Assembly (NCBI GenBank): GCA_003013855.2
Contig: PVNU02001473.1
Coordinates: forward strand, 186,001-250,000
From: Liriodendron chinense
Taxonomy: Eukaryota; Streptophyta; Magnoliopsida; Magnoliales; Magnoliaceae
Reading direction: 5' to 3'
DNA: 64,000 nucleotides
Shown: one piece after another, positions 1-11,984 of the stretch
Layout: every line of letters begins with the position of its first letter
Numbering within the stretch: position 1 is the first letter of the stretch
The notes under the pieces: model-generated
Seen by the model: the letters and a program-made list of their open reading frames with translations, nothing else
Told to the model about the DNA's origin: nothing
Database searches by the model: none
Made by a program: the position numbers and the translations under genes

Positions 1-110
1 GCGCGCGAAAAAATTTGTTTACGCGCGAAAATAATCGACGGTCTAAAGCCGTCGAATATGGCGCCTTAAAAACCTCGACGGTCTAGAACCGTCGAATTCT
101 TGAAAATCCA
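1..110. repeat. Left subterminal palindromic repeats of the CACTA element
   Basis: Two palindromic units of the CGACGGT...ACCGTCGAA type lie at about 36-55 and 77-96, next to two GCGCGCGAAAA-like copies at 1-12 and 21-31. They match the repeat motif near 12000-12290. Confidence 0.65.
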
Positions 111-650
111 ACATTAAAAAAAATTATGATTTTGAAAAAAAAATAGCTAACGTTAAAATAAAGAAAACTAGGATTTTGAAAAATGAAAATGGCCGATATT
201 TGAGAAAAATTGAGATTTAAAAAATCACTGGGGTTTTGACACAAAAATTAACATTTTGAATAAGAAAATTAAATATTTTAAAAAATTTTGATTTTGAGAA
301 AAGAAAAAGTTTAAAAGTTTGGAAATTATTTGGTAATGTTGGAAAAAAAATAGATTTTGAAAAAAAAACATTTGAAATTAAAAAAAAAACATTTTAAAAA
401 ATTACATCTTAAAAAAGTTGATATGTTTGAATAGAATTGATAAATTTGAAAAAAATGTTTTATGATAAGTTTGAAAAGGTTCAAAAGTTTGGAAAAAATA
501 AAAAAAACAGTTGGGATTTTAAAAAAGACTTAGATTTTGAAAAAAAAATTGAGCTTTTCAACAAAATTGAAATGTTTGAAAAAAAATATTTAAAAATATT
601 TTTTTGAGATTGAAAAAAATTAAGAAATTTGAAATGAGTGAACAAAATTT
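111..650. repeat. A-rich degenerate repeat tract
   Basis: Low-complexity sequence dominated by irregular reiterations of a TTTTGAAAAAAA-like motif. No coding capacity. It looks like decayed tandem sequence inside the CACTA element. Confidence 0.6.
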
Positions 651-1496
651 ACTAGTGGACATTTATTGAATGGTTGAAAATAAAAAATTACAGTCATTGA
701 GTTTATCATATTGGTTTATGCATACCCACAAGTTAATTCACTTGTACAAAAAATGAGGGCCTAAGTATAATGATGTGTAATTACAAGAATAACTTATAAT
801 GATGAGATTGATTAAATTCTATAATTAGGTAATCGTAAAGTTGATCTGAATAGTCAAATATATTTGGAAAGTGCTGAATAGGTTATAGAACAAAATTCAG
901 CCCAATCTGACATGAAACGAATTAGATCCGTCCAAAACACTCTTTAAATGGGCACGATTAGTTTGTCTAGATCTAGACAGATTTTGGACAATCTGATCGG
1001 TCAAGATTGAATAGTAAATGACTTCAGACGTTTAGATTAAATTTTAGTCAAATCTAACTATTGGATTGCAAGATATGACCCATCATAATGTTGATCAATT
1101 TTGTCCATCTAATATCTTTCTCATTCGAAATCCGATCAAGGTGAGTAGTGACTAGTCAAATCGAAGATATTAATGAGTAGAATAAAGTAATTACTGGATC
1201 AGAATTCTAAATTGATCCAAATGTTTTGTTCAAAATTGCATTGGGACTTGCTGACCTCATGAAAATCCAAGAAATGTGCAGTCATTGGACCCTAAACTCT
1301 AACTTAGCTGTTGAGATTTAGATTTTAAGTCTTGAGATTTGGTATGGCATCATAAAATGATATTTAAGAACAAATGAACGAGATATAATATACATAAAAT
1401 ATTTCAACTTGGTACTCACACGGTTAAAAGTAGTGTGCATGGATTGGCTAGTGACCCTGACTAGCCACTAGTTAGTACTGATCGGTGCTCTATGGG
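651..1496. other. Non-coding stretch, nothing recognised
   Basis: AT-rich sequence without a supported ORF or clear repeat termini. A few phrases (for example around 890-1080) resemble degraded dispersed repeat, but no boundary could be drawn. Confidence 0.4.
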
Positions 1497-1850
1497 CCCT
1501 ACCATGATGTATGTGTTTCATCCACACCATCCATACATTTTTTCAAATTATTTTATAGTATGAGCCCAAAATTGAGATAGATCCAAATCTAAAGTGGACC
1601 ACATCATAAGAAATAATGGTAATTTAGTGCTTCACCATAAAAAATTCTAAATTGCCTGTCTCAAGTGTACCATTTCTATGGTTCCACCATAATGTATGTG
1701 TTTCATTCACGCCATCTATACATTTTCCCAAATCATTTTATGGTATGAGTCCAAATCTCAAGTAGATTTAAATCTCGATCAGATGGACCCAATCACAAGA
1801 AACAATGTTAATTAAATGTCCACCATTAAAAGCTTCTTCGGGGCCACGGA
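1497..1850. repeat. Two partial copies of the common inverted-repeat MITE
   Basis: Two successive left-arm pieces (about 1497-1675 and 1678-1845) carry the diagnostic blocks: ACCATGATGTATGTGTTTCA, a CCATCCATACATTTT-like block, and a GTGGACC...AAGAAA...ACCATTAAAA core. The right arms are missing. Confidence 0.6.
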
Positions 1851-2216
1851 AGTTTTGGATGAAGCTGATATTATACCGACTTGAAGAGGAATGCAAGGAA
1901 CGATATGTGATCCACTAGATGAGATCTAGACCACTCACCGGGTCATCCATACGGTAGAATATCCAAACCTCAAAATTCTCATAGATCAGACCGTCCAGCG
2001 TCCAAGAGCACAATTTAGGAATCCATGCCTTGGAAGAGTATGATGGTTCATGCACATGCACCTGGAAATCGTACATGTGGCTTGCAAATGACTAATGGAT
2101 GCCCCACCATAGATGGATCATAAAGCAAATTAGTTATCCGTTTGGTGGACAGTAATAGATGATAAAATTAAAGATTGATTTTGATAAGACCCTAGCCTCA
2201 TCCAAGATGGTGCGGC

Positions 2217-2665
2217 CCTTACCGTGGAGTTACCATGGGGACCACCTTGATGTATGTATTATGCATCCACACCGTCCATCCGTTTTTCAAGACAATTTAG
2301 GGCATTATCTAAAAATTTGAAGAAGATCCAATTATCAAGTGGATCATACCATAAGAAACAGTGGTGATTGATCGTCCTACCATTAAAAACTTCCATATTG
2401 TTTATTTACCGTCCAAGACGAAGGGAAAAAACAAATATCAGCTTGATCCAAAACTTTTGTGGCCCATTAATGGTCGATCAACAGTACTATTTCCTATGGT
2501 ATGGTACACCTGATAATTGGACCTGTTTCATTTTTCGAATAATGTCATAAAATGATCCGTAAAAATGGATACATAATACATACAGCAAGATGGACAACGT
2601 GGATACATAATACATACATCAAGGTGCGCCCCACTGTAAGGGCCACACCCTGAGGCCGTGGTCTG
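2217..2665. repeat. Near-complete inverted-repeat MITE copy
   Basis: The left arm starts with GTGCGGCCCTTACCGTGG and an ACCGTCCATCCG block; the right arm ends with the mirror image (ACATCAAGGTGCGCCCCAC). The core has a paired GGTGATTGATCGTCC / GGTCGATCAACAGT. Length of about 450 bp with long imperfect arms fits a MITE. A small direct repeat of the GGATACATAATACATAC block sits near the right end. Confidence 0.65.
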
Positions 2666-2954
2666 CTCTCCTGAAACAGGCCCTTGGATATTTTTTTCAT
2701 TTTTAACTGTCCAATAAATGCCCACCAATCGATATTTAGATAATCAATTTAGCATAATTTTTGGCTTGCATCTAAACAGTAGGCATAAATTGGAGAGTTT
2801 AATTTGAATTACTCCAATGCCACGAATCCGGTTTCCAAGTAATTTCTGAGTACCTGTGTATCATCCACCACTTTGCCGGAGTATCAAAATCACTCTTTGT
2901 TAATAGTATAAACATCTTTCCTTCTCCCTCTCAAAACCGGAAGCGGATTGCGTA

Positions 2955-3435
2955 TTGAGTGCGTACGGAGTAAACTCTGTGGGGCCCATAGTGATTTACG
3001 TATTTTATCCACTCTGTCCATCCATCTTAACAAAAAATTTTAGGTATGGTGCCAAAAAATGAAGCATATCAGAACTAGAGTGGACCACACCACAAGAAAA
3101 GTGTGAACTGAATGTCTACCATTGAAAAATTCTCAGGGCATACAGAAGTTTTGGATCAAGCGGATCTTTATATTTTCCCTTCATCAAGACTTTATTGACA
3201 TTATGAAGAGCTTGGATTGCAAATAAACATTACAAAAACCTTACAGTGGGCTCTTTGGAATTTTTAATGGTGGGGCACTCAATCACACTATTTCTAGTGT
3301 TATGGTCCACTTGAGATTTGGATCTACATAATTTTTGGAACACCATCCTAAAATGGGCTGTATAAACAGATGGACGTCATGGATATACAAAATATCATCC
3401 ATGTGGGCCATACGGTGGGGGTAACACCCACTGAG
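2955..3435. repeat. Near-complete inverted-repeat MITE copy
   Basis: The left arm includes GTGGGGCCCATAGTGATTTA and the GTCCATCCATCTTAAC block, the right arm the mirrored GATGGACGTCATGGATAT. The central part has the family's GAAGTTTTGGATCAAGC core. It is followed directly by a second, closely related copy. Confidence 0.6.
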
Positions 3436-3469
3436 CTGTTCCCGGGGTAACACCTAATTCACGGCCTGG

Positions 3470-3980
3470 AAGCAGATTGCGTGCTGAGTAACTCCGCACA
3501 CTCTAACGTCTGGAGTAAACTCTATGGGGTCCACGGTGATTTACGTATTTTATCCACTCCGTCCATCCATCTTAGCAGAAAATTTTAGGTATGGTGCCAA
3601 AAAATGAAGCATATCAAAATCTAAAGTGGACCACACCACAAGAAATATGTGAACTGAATGTCTACCATTGAAAAATTCAAGATCGACACAGAACTTTTGG
3701 ATCAAGCTTATATTTGTGTTTTACCTTCATCCATATCCATGTGATCTTATGAACAGGTTGGATGACAAATAAACATCACCATAGGGCCTGGGAAGGTTTC
3801 AACGGTGGAAATCATTATTCCCACTGCTTCTCTTGGCATGGTCCACTTGAGTTTTGGATATGCTTAAAATTTGGGGTCAACCACTAAAATGAGCTGGAAA
3901 AACATATGGACGGAACAGATAAAGCACATACATTCTAGGTGGGCCCACTAAAATGAGCTGGAAAAACATATGGACGGAAT
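3470..3980. repeat. Near-complete inverted-repeat MITE copy with a duplicated right arm
   Basis: The arrangement is the same as in the preceding copy, starting with GTGGAGT-like sequence. The last arm block (CACTAAAATGAGCTGGAAAA followed by ACATATGGACGGA) occurs twice, around 3884-3917 and 3949-3980, a local tandem duplication. Confidence 0.6.
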
Positions 3981-3984
3981 AGAG

Positions 3985-4165
3985 ATGGCACGCACGCACG
4001 CAACTCTCAAAAACCCCCCCTCTTCCCCTCTTTCTTCATTCTCTCCGGTCCAACCCTCTTTCTTCACTCTCCGGTCCAAATCTCTCTCTCTCTCTCGTCG
4101 GGGCACTGATTGTCGAGGAGCATCACCCGATCTTGAGGAGCATCACCGATCATCGCCGGTATTTA
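3985..4165 (+). other. 5'-UTR-like pyrimidine-rich segment, possible captured first exon
   Basis: CT-rich, GC-richer sequence unlike its AT-rich surroundings, with repeats of TCTCCGGTCCAA. It ends in a plausible donor (CGCCG|GTATTT) at about 4160 and is followed by a T-rich stretch and then an ATG at 4270. This resembles the leader exon of a plant gene, but I cannot name the gene. Confidence 0.3.
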
Positions 4166-6880
4166 TTTCTCTTCATCTCTGTTTTTTTCTCCTTTTTTTT
4201 TCATTTATTTTTTGCTGTGAAATCTTGAAAATGGGGCGGCGTAGGCGGCGAGATGCCGTGTAACGAAATGGAGTCGTCATCGTATGGGTGGTCGGAGAGA
4301 TTTGATAGCCAATGGTCCAGATTCAACTTGTAAAGAGATGCCCAGTTCACCCTTTCTCATTCATTTTCAAGAGACCATTTGCATATGCACACTGATTCTG
4401 GCCATCGGCTCATGCTATGGCCTGCCTGATGAGTAGATCAGCCTGATTTTCACCCCAGCTGATCTTCATGGTCTGACCCACCTTTTGCATGGGACAGATG
4501 TTCAGCATAAATGACATTTTGGAAGGAAAGATGGGTGAAAGTTCACAAACAACGCTCATCATCTGTCCATGCCATAGTAGTTGAGTCCTATCGAAAAGGC
4601 CTATTGCATCTGTCTTTGCATCTTTTGATCATGTGTGCATTATTTTAACCTAGTTTCCGAACAATTTTTTTCACTGCATGGATTTTTTGTTTTTTGAACA
4701 TATAGATACAAGTCGTTTGAGGAATGAACCAATACACCTCACTGCGTCATGTACTATGCTTGTGGCACACATGTATGGTTATTGTCAAGTCCTAGAATGG
4801 TTGGATCTAAAAGTTCAAGTTCCTCGGCGTACGCTCAGGGCAAGCTCGTGGGTTTGTCGGGTTGGGCGAGGCTGAGCCTGGCCCTAACCATGATTATAAT
4901 AATTTATATTACTTGTATGCATATGTGCTACATAACCATTGATATATATGTAGACATTGCTTGATGGGCAAGGCTTAGGCTTGACAAATTTTTAGTCGGG
5001 TTGGGCCTAAATTTTTTTTGCCCATTTTGGTTCAGGTCAGGCTTGGGCTTTATGTTTGCGGATGAGGTTCAGGCTGACCTTAACCAGGCCCCTTGACACA
5101 CGGCCCTTGAGGAGGCAGTTAGGTTTGTCTGAACATTGAGAGTTTCAGGCTACCCTCACCCATGGCAAGGTTTGCAATTTCAAAAATCCCAATCAGCATT
5201 ATGTGTGACACAGTTCAGCAGAGATGAGCTGAACATTAACCTTAATGCTCTGCCTGAAAATGCTATGGTTTCTCATTTGCTAATGTAATATATAGTTGTC
5301 TATTGTTTACATAATAATAACTAGAAAGGTTGCACATAGGAAATGTAAACACTTTATGCAATGCATATATTGCTTATTGGTGTTTGATGTGTCAGGCAAA
5401 TTCTTCCCAGGGTGTGCGTTAGAGATGGGGCACTTGAGGTTACAAACTCATCAGCCCACGGTGGAACTGATAAGGGTGGAACTCATCAGCCTACATAAGG
5501 GTGGAACTTTTCCATATACAGTGCACATGTGATTTTAAGATATTTTAATAGAACTGGTACTATATGCTATCTTAAGGTAGAATATTTTTCATCTGAAGTT
5601 TTGTTTGCATTATCCAATTATGTTGCACACAGACCCAATACATCTATATGGTATGAGGAACATTCACTACAATGCATTGCATATGAACTTCATATTCATT
5701 GTGTGCATGTGGCATTCTGTCACATGTGCACAAGATCTGAGTCATGCAAAAAGGTGGGCTCAGCCATGAATATCACCTGGTGCAAAAATATGCCGATCCA
5801 CTTATCAGGTGCACAAGATCTGAGTCACTGTTTACAATATTAATGGATGGTTTAAGTCAGACCTGCAGACTGTCTGATTCAATGTAGACATGTCACCCAT
5901 CTGATGAATGGAGAGCTTAATTTTTGGCAGAATCTGATCTTGATGGTGGGGCCCACATTTTGCATGTCTCTGATGTTGTACACGTGACATGTTGGCAGAT
6001 GAGCACCCATTGTCGGTGTCACACGAAGCATTCTAGGTGAGCAGTCCTTGTGATTATGTATATGTGTGTCAGTGTGTGCAAGCACACACATAGATTACAT
6101 ATACGTACCTTTGAAGATTATGTCTCATTGATTTTCCTCTTTTGTTTTAAACTTTTAAGCCACTTTCTTATAGATTGTTTCCTGTACAGAGATGGCAGTG
6201 AATTCTCACCTATAATTGGTTTCTTCGTTGTTACTTCCCCTTCAGAGGTGTGTAAAGTGTAAACTGTTTGATTTCATTACCCGCATGTGCTGGCTTTAGT
6301 TAGGGCTGTGTTTTGAAGCTTTGTATATATGACCTGCTTGAAACTGATGTGATTCTACATGGTTATTTCTTGAGAAATGAGTTGTACTTATATATGTCTA
6401 ATTTATCAATCAAAAGAAGTCTTTTGTATATATCTAATATCGGGTACATGGTGTTCCATTTCAAATTAGCATTTTAGTACACTGATCTGTACACCTTGGA
6501 TATGGACATAGTCCACATAGGGTGTCTACACGGTGGCCTTCCTCTACACACACAATATGAATGTGTTACCATACAATACTTGGGCTCAGAGAATGTAAAG
6601 TAATGTCCAGGCTTTCAGTTTGTACAAGTGGGGCCGATTGCTCAGTGATCCAAACATTGACATCATAGGCCTCAATGTGAGCAGTCCATGCACCAAAATT
6701 CTTGCAGATGGAAATACCTTTCAACAGGTGACCAGCAAACAAATTGTTAAGAAAGAAGATACAGCAACCCTTACAATTCTACCTATAAACAGCCAAAAAT
6801 TGCTGTGGCTAAGATCTTCGAATGTGGGGAAGTTTGGTGCATGGGTCATCTGTAGCAAGTCCCATCATATCAACATTTAG
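4166..6880. other. Non-coding stretch with a degraded hAT-like patch
   Basis: No supportable gene. Around 4850-5110 the sequence is full of GGGTTGGGC / GGCTTGGGC motifs and ends near GACACACGGCCC, resembling the subterminal sequence of the hAT elements elsewhere in the window, but ends and target duplication are not clear. Blocks near 5870-6040 and 6480-6560 resemble other dispersed repeats. Confidence 0.35.
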
Positions 6881-7020
6881 GGCCTGTTTGGTTGGATCAT
6901 TTCATGTGCATTGTAGTGTATTTTACACTTTTTAACATTAATTGCCACAGGAAGTAGTCATGGAAGGGAGGTTGTATGACTGTGACAGAAACAACTTTTA
7001 GGTACAGAAAACGAGACTGG

Positions 7021-7200
7021 ACTATAGGGCCCCCACCATGCTGTATGTGTCTTATCCATGCCGTCCATTCATTTGCCCATATCATTCTAGGGTATGACTC
7101 CAAAAATGAGGCGGATCCAAAGCTCAAGTGGACCACGCCACTGGAAGAACATTTTAATGGTTAGCGTTCAATCTCCACTGTTTTCTATAGCGTGGTCCAC
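7021..7200. repeat. Half copy of the inverted-repeat MITE
   Basis: It has the arm block CCCCACCATGCTGTATGTGT, GCCGTCCATTCATTTG, then the GTGGACCACGCCACTGGAAG core, and stops after a mirrored GCGTGGTCCAC. The right half is absent. Confidence 0.55.
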
Positions 7201-7855
7201 TCTTTTTATTACAAGCTTTCATTTGTTTACTTTAATCTTTTTTATTGTTGACATGTACACATGGCCAGGTTGAAAAAAATATCTCTTCATTCGGAACAAC
7301 TGTAGCTTCTAACTTTTTTTAATATTGAAATTATATTTAATTATTTTTCTTCAGAAACGCTAAGGATGTGTTTGGAATTTCAAATTTACCAACTTAGTAG
7401 TGACTAATTTGTGGCATTTTTATTTTAATCTTTTCTTCTTAGAGAATGTTTCAAGGTCTACCAATTAGACCATGAGTTGCTGTCCACCCAATAAATTATT
7501 TCCAACCTATAATGTCCATATGACATCCAACCATTATAATAGGTTTGCTCCACCATGATGATAGCCTTGTACGAAAATCATTCTCATCTACTCATTAGGT
7601 GGGCCAGACCATAACAACAATTTTTAGCCATTGATAAATAACAAAATATAATTATTTATTTTCAGGTACATAAGCTACAATAGCTTTAATGGTTCGCTCC
7701 CACCAAAGATGAGGAATTGACACGCTTAACTCTTTTGGAATGATTACTTGGCTAGCAAGCTTGGTAGACTAGTCTTGGACCTAGATGCTTATTTAATTGA
7801 TGAGTCAAGTTTGGTTCATCTGTGAATAACTAATTACAAATGCTTATATTTTCAG

Positions 7856-7949
7856 GTTCAAGGAGCAGTTTTTTATTTGCCTGAGGAGATTGCCAAAGAG
7901 CTATTGAATAAGCACTCCCCCTGGAAATACCATATCCAAGATCACCAAG
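7856..7949 (+). pseudogene. Possible isolated exon of an unrecognised gene
   Basis: An open 31-codon stretch lies between a good acceptor (TATTTTCAG at 7855) and a donor-like CAAG|GTTGG. It reads VQGAVFYLPEEIAKELLNKH and then SPWKYHIQDHQ. The composition looks like real protein (acidic/basic balance, aromatic residues), but I do not recognise the family. It lies inside the CACTA element, so it may be captured gene DNA. Confidence 0.35.
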
Positions 7950-8063
7950 GTTGGAATTAGCTTTTGGCTCCTGTTTTTACCTTTATTTTATTATTATTAT
8001 TATTATTATTTTGGAGCATGATAACAAAAAATCACTAAAACCAAAAACTGGAGAAGCGAGCAT

Positions 8064-8226
8064 TAGCTAGGCTGAGACAGTGACTTTTAAAATTGTTGTT
8101 TTTTCTCCAAAGAGATATCGCATGGCCGCAACTTCTTTTGTGGAAGTAAAAGGAGATTTAAAGGAAAAAAAGATGAAAACAATGCAAGATAGTAGCTAGG
8201 CTGAGACAGTGACTTTTAAAATTATT
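8064..8226. repeat. Pair of short direct repeats
   Basis: A block of about 37 bp (TAGCTAGGCTGAGACAGTGA followed by CTTTTAAAATTGTTGT) occurs at about 8064-8100 and, with one mismatch, at 8191-8226. The purpose is unknown. Confidence 0.6.
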
Positions 8227-8632
8227 GTCCCTGTATTGTTTCCCCTAGCATGAAGGATATATTGTTAATTGCACTTGTCAGATTGTTAAACATGTTGGTT
8301 TTCCATATTCTTCCATTGAAATGAAAAGATATTAATTTTCTTTTATTGTCTATTGATTTGGTTATGCCAATTGTTATCATAGCTTTCAAGCAAACTCAGG
8401 AATCAGCAACAGGTTTGCCTTTTTACATTTAAGATAGAATAGATGACTTTTATCTTATACAGGAACTCATGTTTGACATTGAAAGCTCTGTTCATTCCTT
8501 CGATTTACTGTCAAAGGGCATAGATACATACACATTAGTTTTTTTAGGTAATCTTAAGACTGTGTTTCACTGCTTTGGTACTAATCTTTGTGTGCCTTCA
8601 TTGATCCTAAATGACAATCCATTTTTGTGCAG

Positions 8633-8677
8633 GTTTTGCTTCATGAACCTGAGCACAAGAAATTCCAGTATTGGATA
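8633..8677 (+). pseudogene. Possible isolated short exon
   Basis: An open 15-codon stretch follows a T-rich acceptor (TTTTTGTGCAG) and precedes a GTGATT donor-like site; it reads VLLHEPEHKKFQYWI. The phase is not directly compatible with the 7856-7949 piece, so an intervening exon would be needed if they belong to one gene. The family is not recognised. Confidence 0.3.
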
Positions 8678-8699
8678 GTGATTCTCTGATTCAATTTTG

Positions 8700-10070
8700 G
8701 GTAAATCTTTGTAGATATAGCTGATGCTACTCAGTATCTTGTTTTGAAGTAGTCTGCTACTTGGCCACGTATAGACGTGCATCATGTGTGTGGGCTCATG
8801 GAAATCTCTGGTAAAAGAAGCTACTAAGTTGTCTATAAACATGTTAATGAAGACCAACTAATACACAATGATGGTTTTCAGATTGAACTTGGGCCTCATC
8901 ATAATGTCTGTGTGATTATAAGAAGGGTTGGTGGTGGATTTGATGGTAAAGGGCAAAAATTATTTTCAGTGAGTATCAATTTTGTATAATTTTCAGTAGG
9001 CATGAATTTTCTAGAATTAGATTTTACAAATATTTCATTTTTTCCTCAAATGTCGAGAGATCCAAATCCACAAATTTTCAGAGCTAAACTGAAAAAATTG
9101 GTCAACGCATAGGTCCTTGTGCAGAATTCAAGTCTGTCCACTCATTAGATGGCCACACATTTACATTAATTGTTGATTGTCCATTTCTTTTGCATATTTT
9201 TGGCTCGCCAGATCTCTGACTGACTTGATTCTTGGACCCAGAGCATAAGTTTTGGGTGAGGCTAGTTAACTTTCAAAAAAAGAAAAAGAAAAAAGGTTTT
9301 GGGTGAGGTTAGCAAAACCACTTGCGTGGTGCCTTGCCAACCACATGCGCCAAAATAGCACAAGGGTGTGAGGTAAGAGCTTTTCATCAGATAGGACCTG
9401 TGTATAAAACAAATGGATGCCTAGAAGAAAACTACATCAACCATCCATTTCTTTTGTATATCATCTCTGACCTGAGAAGCAAAACTACTTGATTTTTGCA
9501 CAAGAACATCCAATCAATCTGGTTCATTTAATGGAATTATGGAAAGCTGGGATCTCATACACATCTTCCATATTGGCATGTGTGGCTACATGTGGATGGG
9601 CATGGCTCCACACGTGTGGGCTTAGCAAACAACTGTTTCAGGTTTACTTAATTTGGTATTGATTTGTTTGGTCCTTGCATATGATATTTGCCTTTACAAC
9701 ACATGTAGCTCTTAACTGCTCTATAGTAGTGTAATTTATTAGTAGAGATGTGACAGTCTATGAACATTGATCTATAATGATGAGTTGTGCAATAGTTGTG
9801 CAATAGTTCTGTTGTAGTGATCTTTATTTAGAACTTCCAACATTGGCATCAGCACAAATTCTCATGCTCTGGCTGTTTATTTTGCAGTTTGCAGCAAAAA
9901 TGTCTTCTAACTTCATTTAGAGACACCTGTTTTATTGAAACTGTTCCGCAACACCATTTTAGGACTTTGTGTACAAATCTTTTGGTGGGCTTAAATTCTT
10001 TACAAATTTTCTTTGGTTACTTGTTTTAAGGACTGATATTGACTATCCAAACAAAAAATGGTATTGAATT
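8700..10070. other. Non-coding stretch, nothing recognised
   Basis: No coding exon or transposon boundary could be supported here. It may be captured intron or intergenic DNA within the CACTA element. Confidence 0.35.
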
Positions 10071-10074
10071 TCAG

Positions 10075-10930
10075 GGTAATTTGGTTGCTAGAAAGTCGAC
10101 GTTTCCCTCGGAGATTTAAGGCTCCTGTTTCTCATGGTATCTTTGACATACCCCTAGAGTATGAATACTAGCTTATTTTCTTTCTTTAACATTACTTCCA
10201 TCTGTTGCTTTTGTCCTTTATGCAAGACTTTGCTGATGGTCTTTTAGTGGAAGATGTATCTCAACATTTTCTTTTAGTTTCCTATTTTTTGTTGCCAATG
10301 AACTCTTGAATTTATATTATTGTATAGATCACTATTTTTTTTTTTTTTGAACTTATTCATTTTTTTATTTAGAAAGTTTCCTAAATTGAGGTCCAATTAA
10401 GTTTTGAGGCAGAAGATCACTATTTAGAAAGGTTGGGATCTTCAACTAGTGTCCCACATTAACACTCGACATTGTGGTGGTATGTTAAGAAGTTGGGATC
10501 AATATGTGTTGGAATTAACAAACTAATAGAGATTTTTTTTTCCATCTTTCTAATGAGATGTCTGCTGGTTTATATAGGAGTATGGGATCAAAGGATTTAC
10601 AACTATAAAGGTATTTTCCCCTGGTAAGCCTCCTGTAGACTATCAAGCTATTTTTATTTTCTGCAGCCAAAATGGATCAGGTTAGGGTCCACCCAAGGTT
10701 TCTACATTCAAATGCAACCAGCCACAAGAGGGCTCTTGGAGGTAAACTTACCTCTTACAATCATCATAAATCGTATTTATTTTCTCTTTTTTCTACAAAT
10801 CATTTTTTTCTTGAAGAATTACAGTGAACTTTAGATTCAGTCAAAGGAATAGCCATTTTGGGTAAACTTTATTTCCTGGCATTCTGTTTCCACAGCTTTT
10901 GCTGAGCTTTTGGATGACTCTTTGGATGAG
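10075..10930 (+). pseudogene. MORC: MORC-family GHKL ATPase gene fragment (three exons), truncated
   Basis: Three exons splice in consistent phase: 10075-10136, 10667-10741 and 10896-10930, each with AG/GT borders. The joined translation contains VRVHPRFLHSNATSHKRALG followed by AFAELLDDSLDE. This matches the start of the GHKL ATPase domain of plant MORC proteins, where the usual sequence is close to HPKFLHSNATSHKWAFGAIAELLDNAVDE (compared from memory). The Asn of the ATP-binding LLDN motif is Asp here and the usual Trp after SHK is Arg, so catalysis would probably be lost. No following exon (NGATFV..., DDGGGM motifs) is present before the CACTA end, and the 5' part is missing. Because introns are kept, genomic DNA rather than cDNA was captured. 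MORC proteins act in gene silencing. Confidence 0.72.
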
Positions 10931-11695
10931 GTATTTGCAACTATGATGTTATTAGTTGTGGGACCCTTAACCCATTATCTCATCTGGTTGGCACAATGTA
11001 ATTACACACTTAATTTTAAGTGGTGATTAAATAATCTTAATTTTAGGTGGTGGTGATACATCTAGACTTGGACCCGTGATTTGGATAGTTTAATTTGAAT
11101 TAATTGTATGCTACATATAAATTTTTTAAGGAATTTCCTTAATGTTTTGCTTCTCTTTGGTGATATTGGTGATAGAGTGCATTACAACATTGAAATCTTG
11201 GGTTTGAGCCCATACATCCCTATTAAACTCCACATGTTCACATTCTTCTTGGTTTGCCATGCTGGTTAATTCAGTTAGAAATTCACAAGGGGTATACTAG
11301 TTTGAGGTGGTCTTTGTGGGTCTGGTTGCACGTTCCATTAGACTTGTTCCGATCTCGAAGCTAGCATAGTATGATCTTTTTTCCTCTCTTAGCTAATATT
11401 AATGCTATGTTACATTTTAATGCTAAATATTTAATGCTATCTCATAATACTTGTCTCATATTTAGTTGTGAATTATGATGCGACTAAAATTATGGCCATG
11501 TAAAATTATGCTTGTGTACCTTTGTTTGGAAAAAGGCTCTTACATGTCTCTATTCTGAAGTTGCACTCCTATGGAAGATGTTAAACATCATGTGCTAAGA
11601 TACTTTTGTATTTTTTTTCAACCCTTTTAAATTATTTTCTATTTAAACAAACAATAAAAAAATCTTTGATCTGCAAGGAAACGGGCGAACGAGGG
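10931..11695. other. Non-coding stretch after the MORC fragment
   Basis: No MORC exon or other ORF was found. The sequence is AT-rich and has no clear repeat ends. Confidence 0.4.
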
Positions 11696-11870
11696 AACTC
11701 TTTGGTACTTGCGGAGAATGTGGTTGTGGATTGTTGGTACTTGTGGAGGATTGTGTTGGTTATGTAATGTGATTGTGGAGGATTGTGGTTGTATTGTGTT
11801 GGTTATGTAATGTGACTGTGGAGGATTGTGGATGTATTGTGTTATGTATGTGGAGGATTGTACTTGTACA
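11696..11870. repeat. Short imperfect tandem repeats near the CACTA right end
   Basis: Three to four imperfect reiterations of a block around GTTATGTAATGTGATTGTGG / AGGATTGTGGTTGTATTGTG. GT-rich reiterations just inside the subterminal region are common in CACTA elements. Confidence 0.6.
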
Positions 11871-11984
11871 TTGTGTAAGTAAATGTTGTAGTTTTCTAAA
11901 TTATTTACGAAATACAGAGTTTACAGGATGTATTGAGGCATAACCCCTACCAAAAAACAGGTTATTTTTTTTCCGTGCAACACA

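Noticed and set aside
3970..4263. 97-residue + strand ORF as a gene
   Set aside because: CT-rich, no domain; more like a non-coding leader with a donor site at about 4160.
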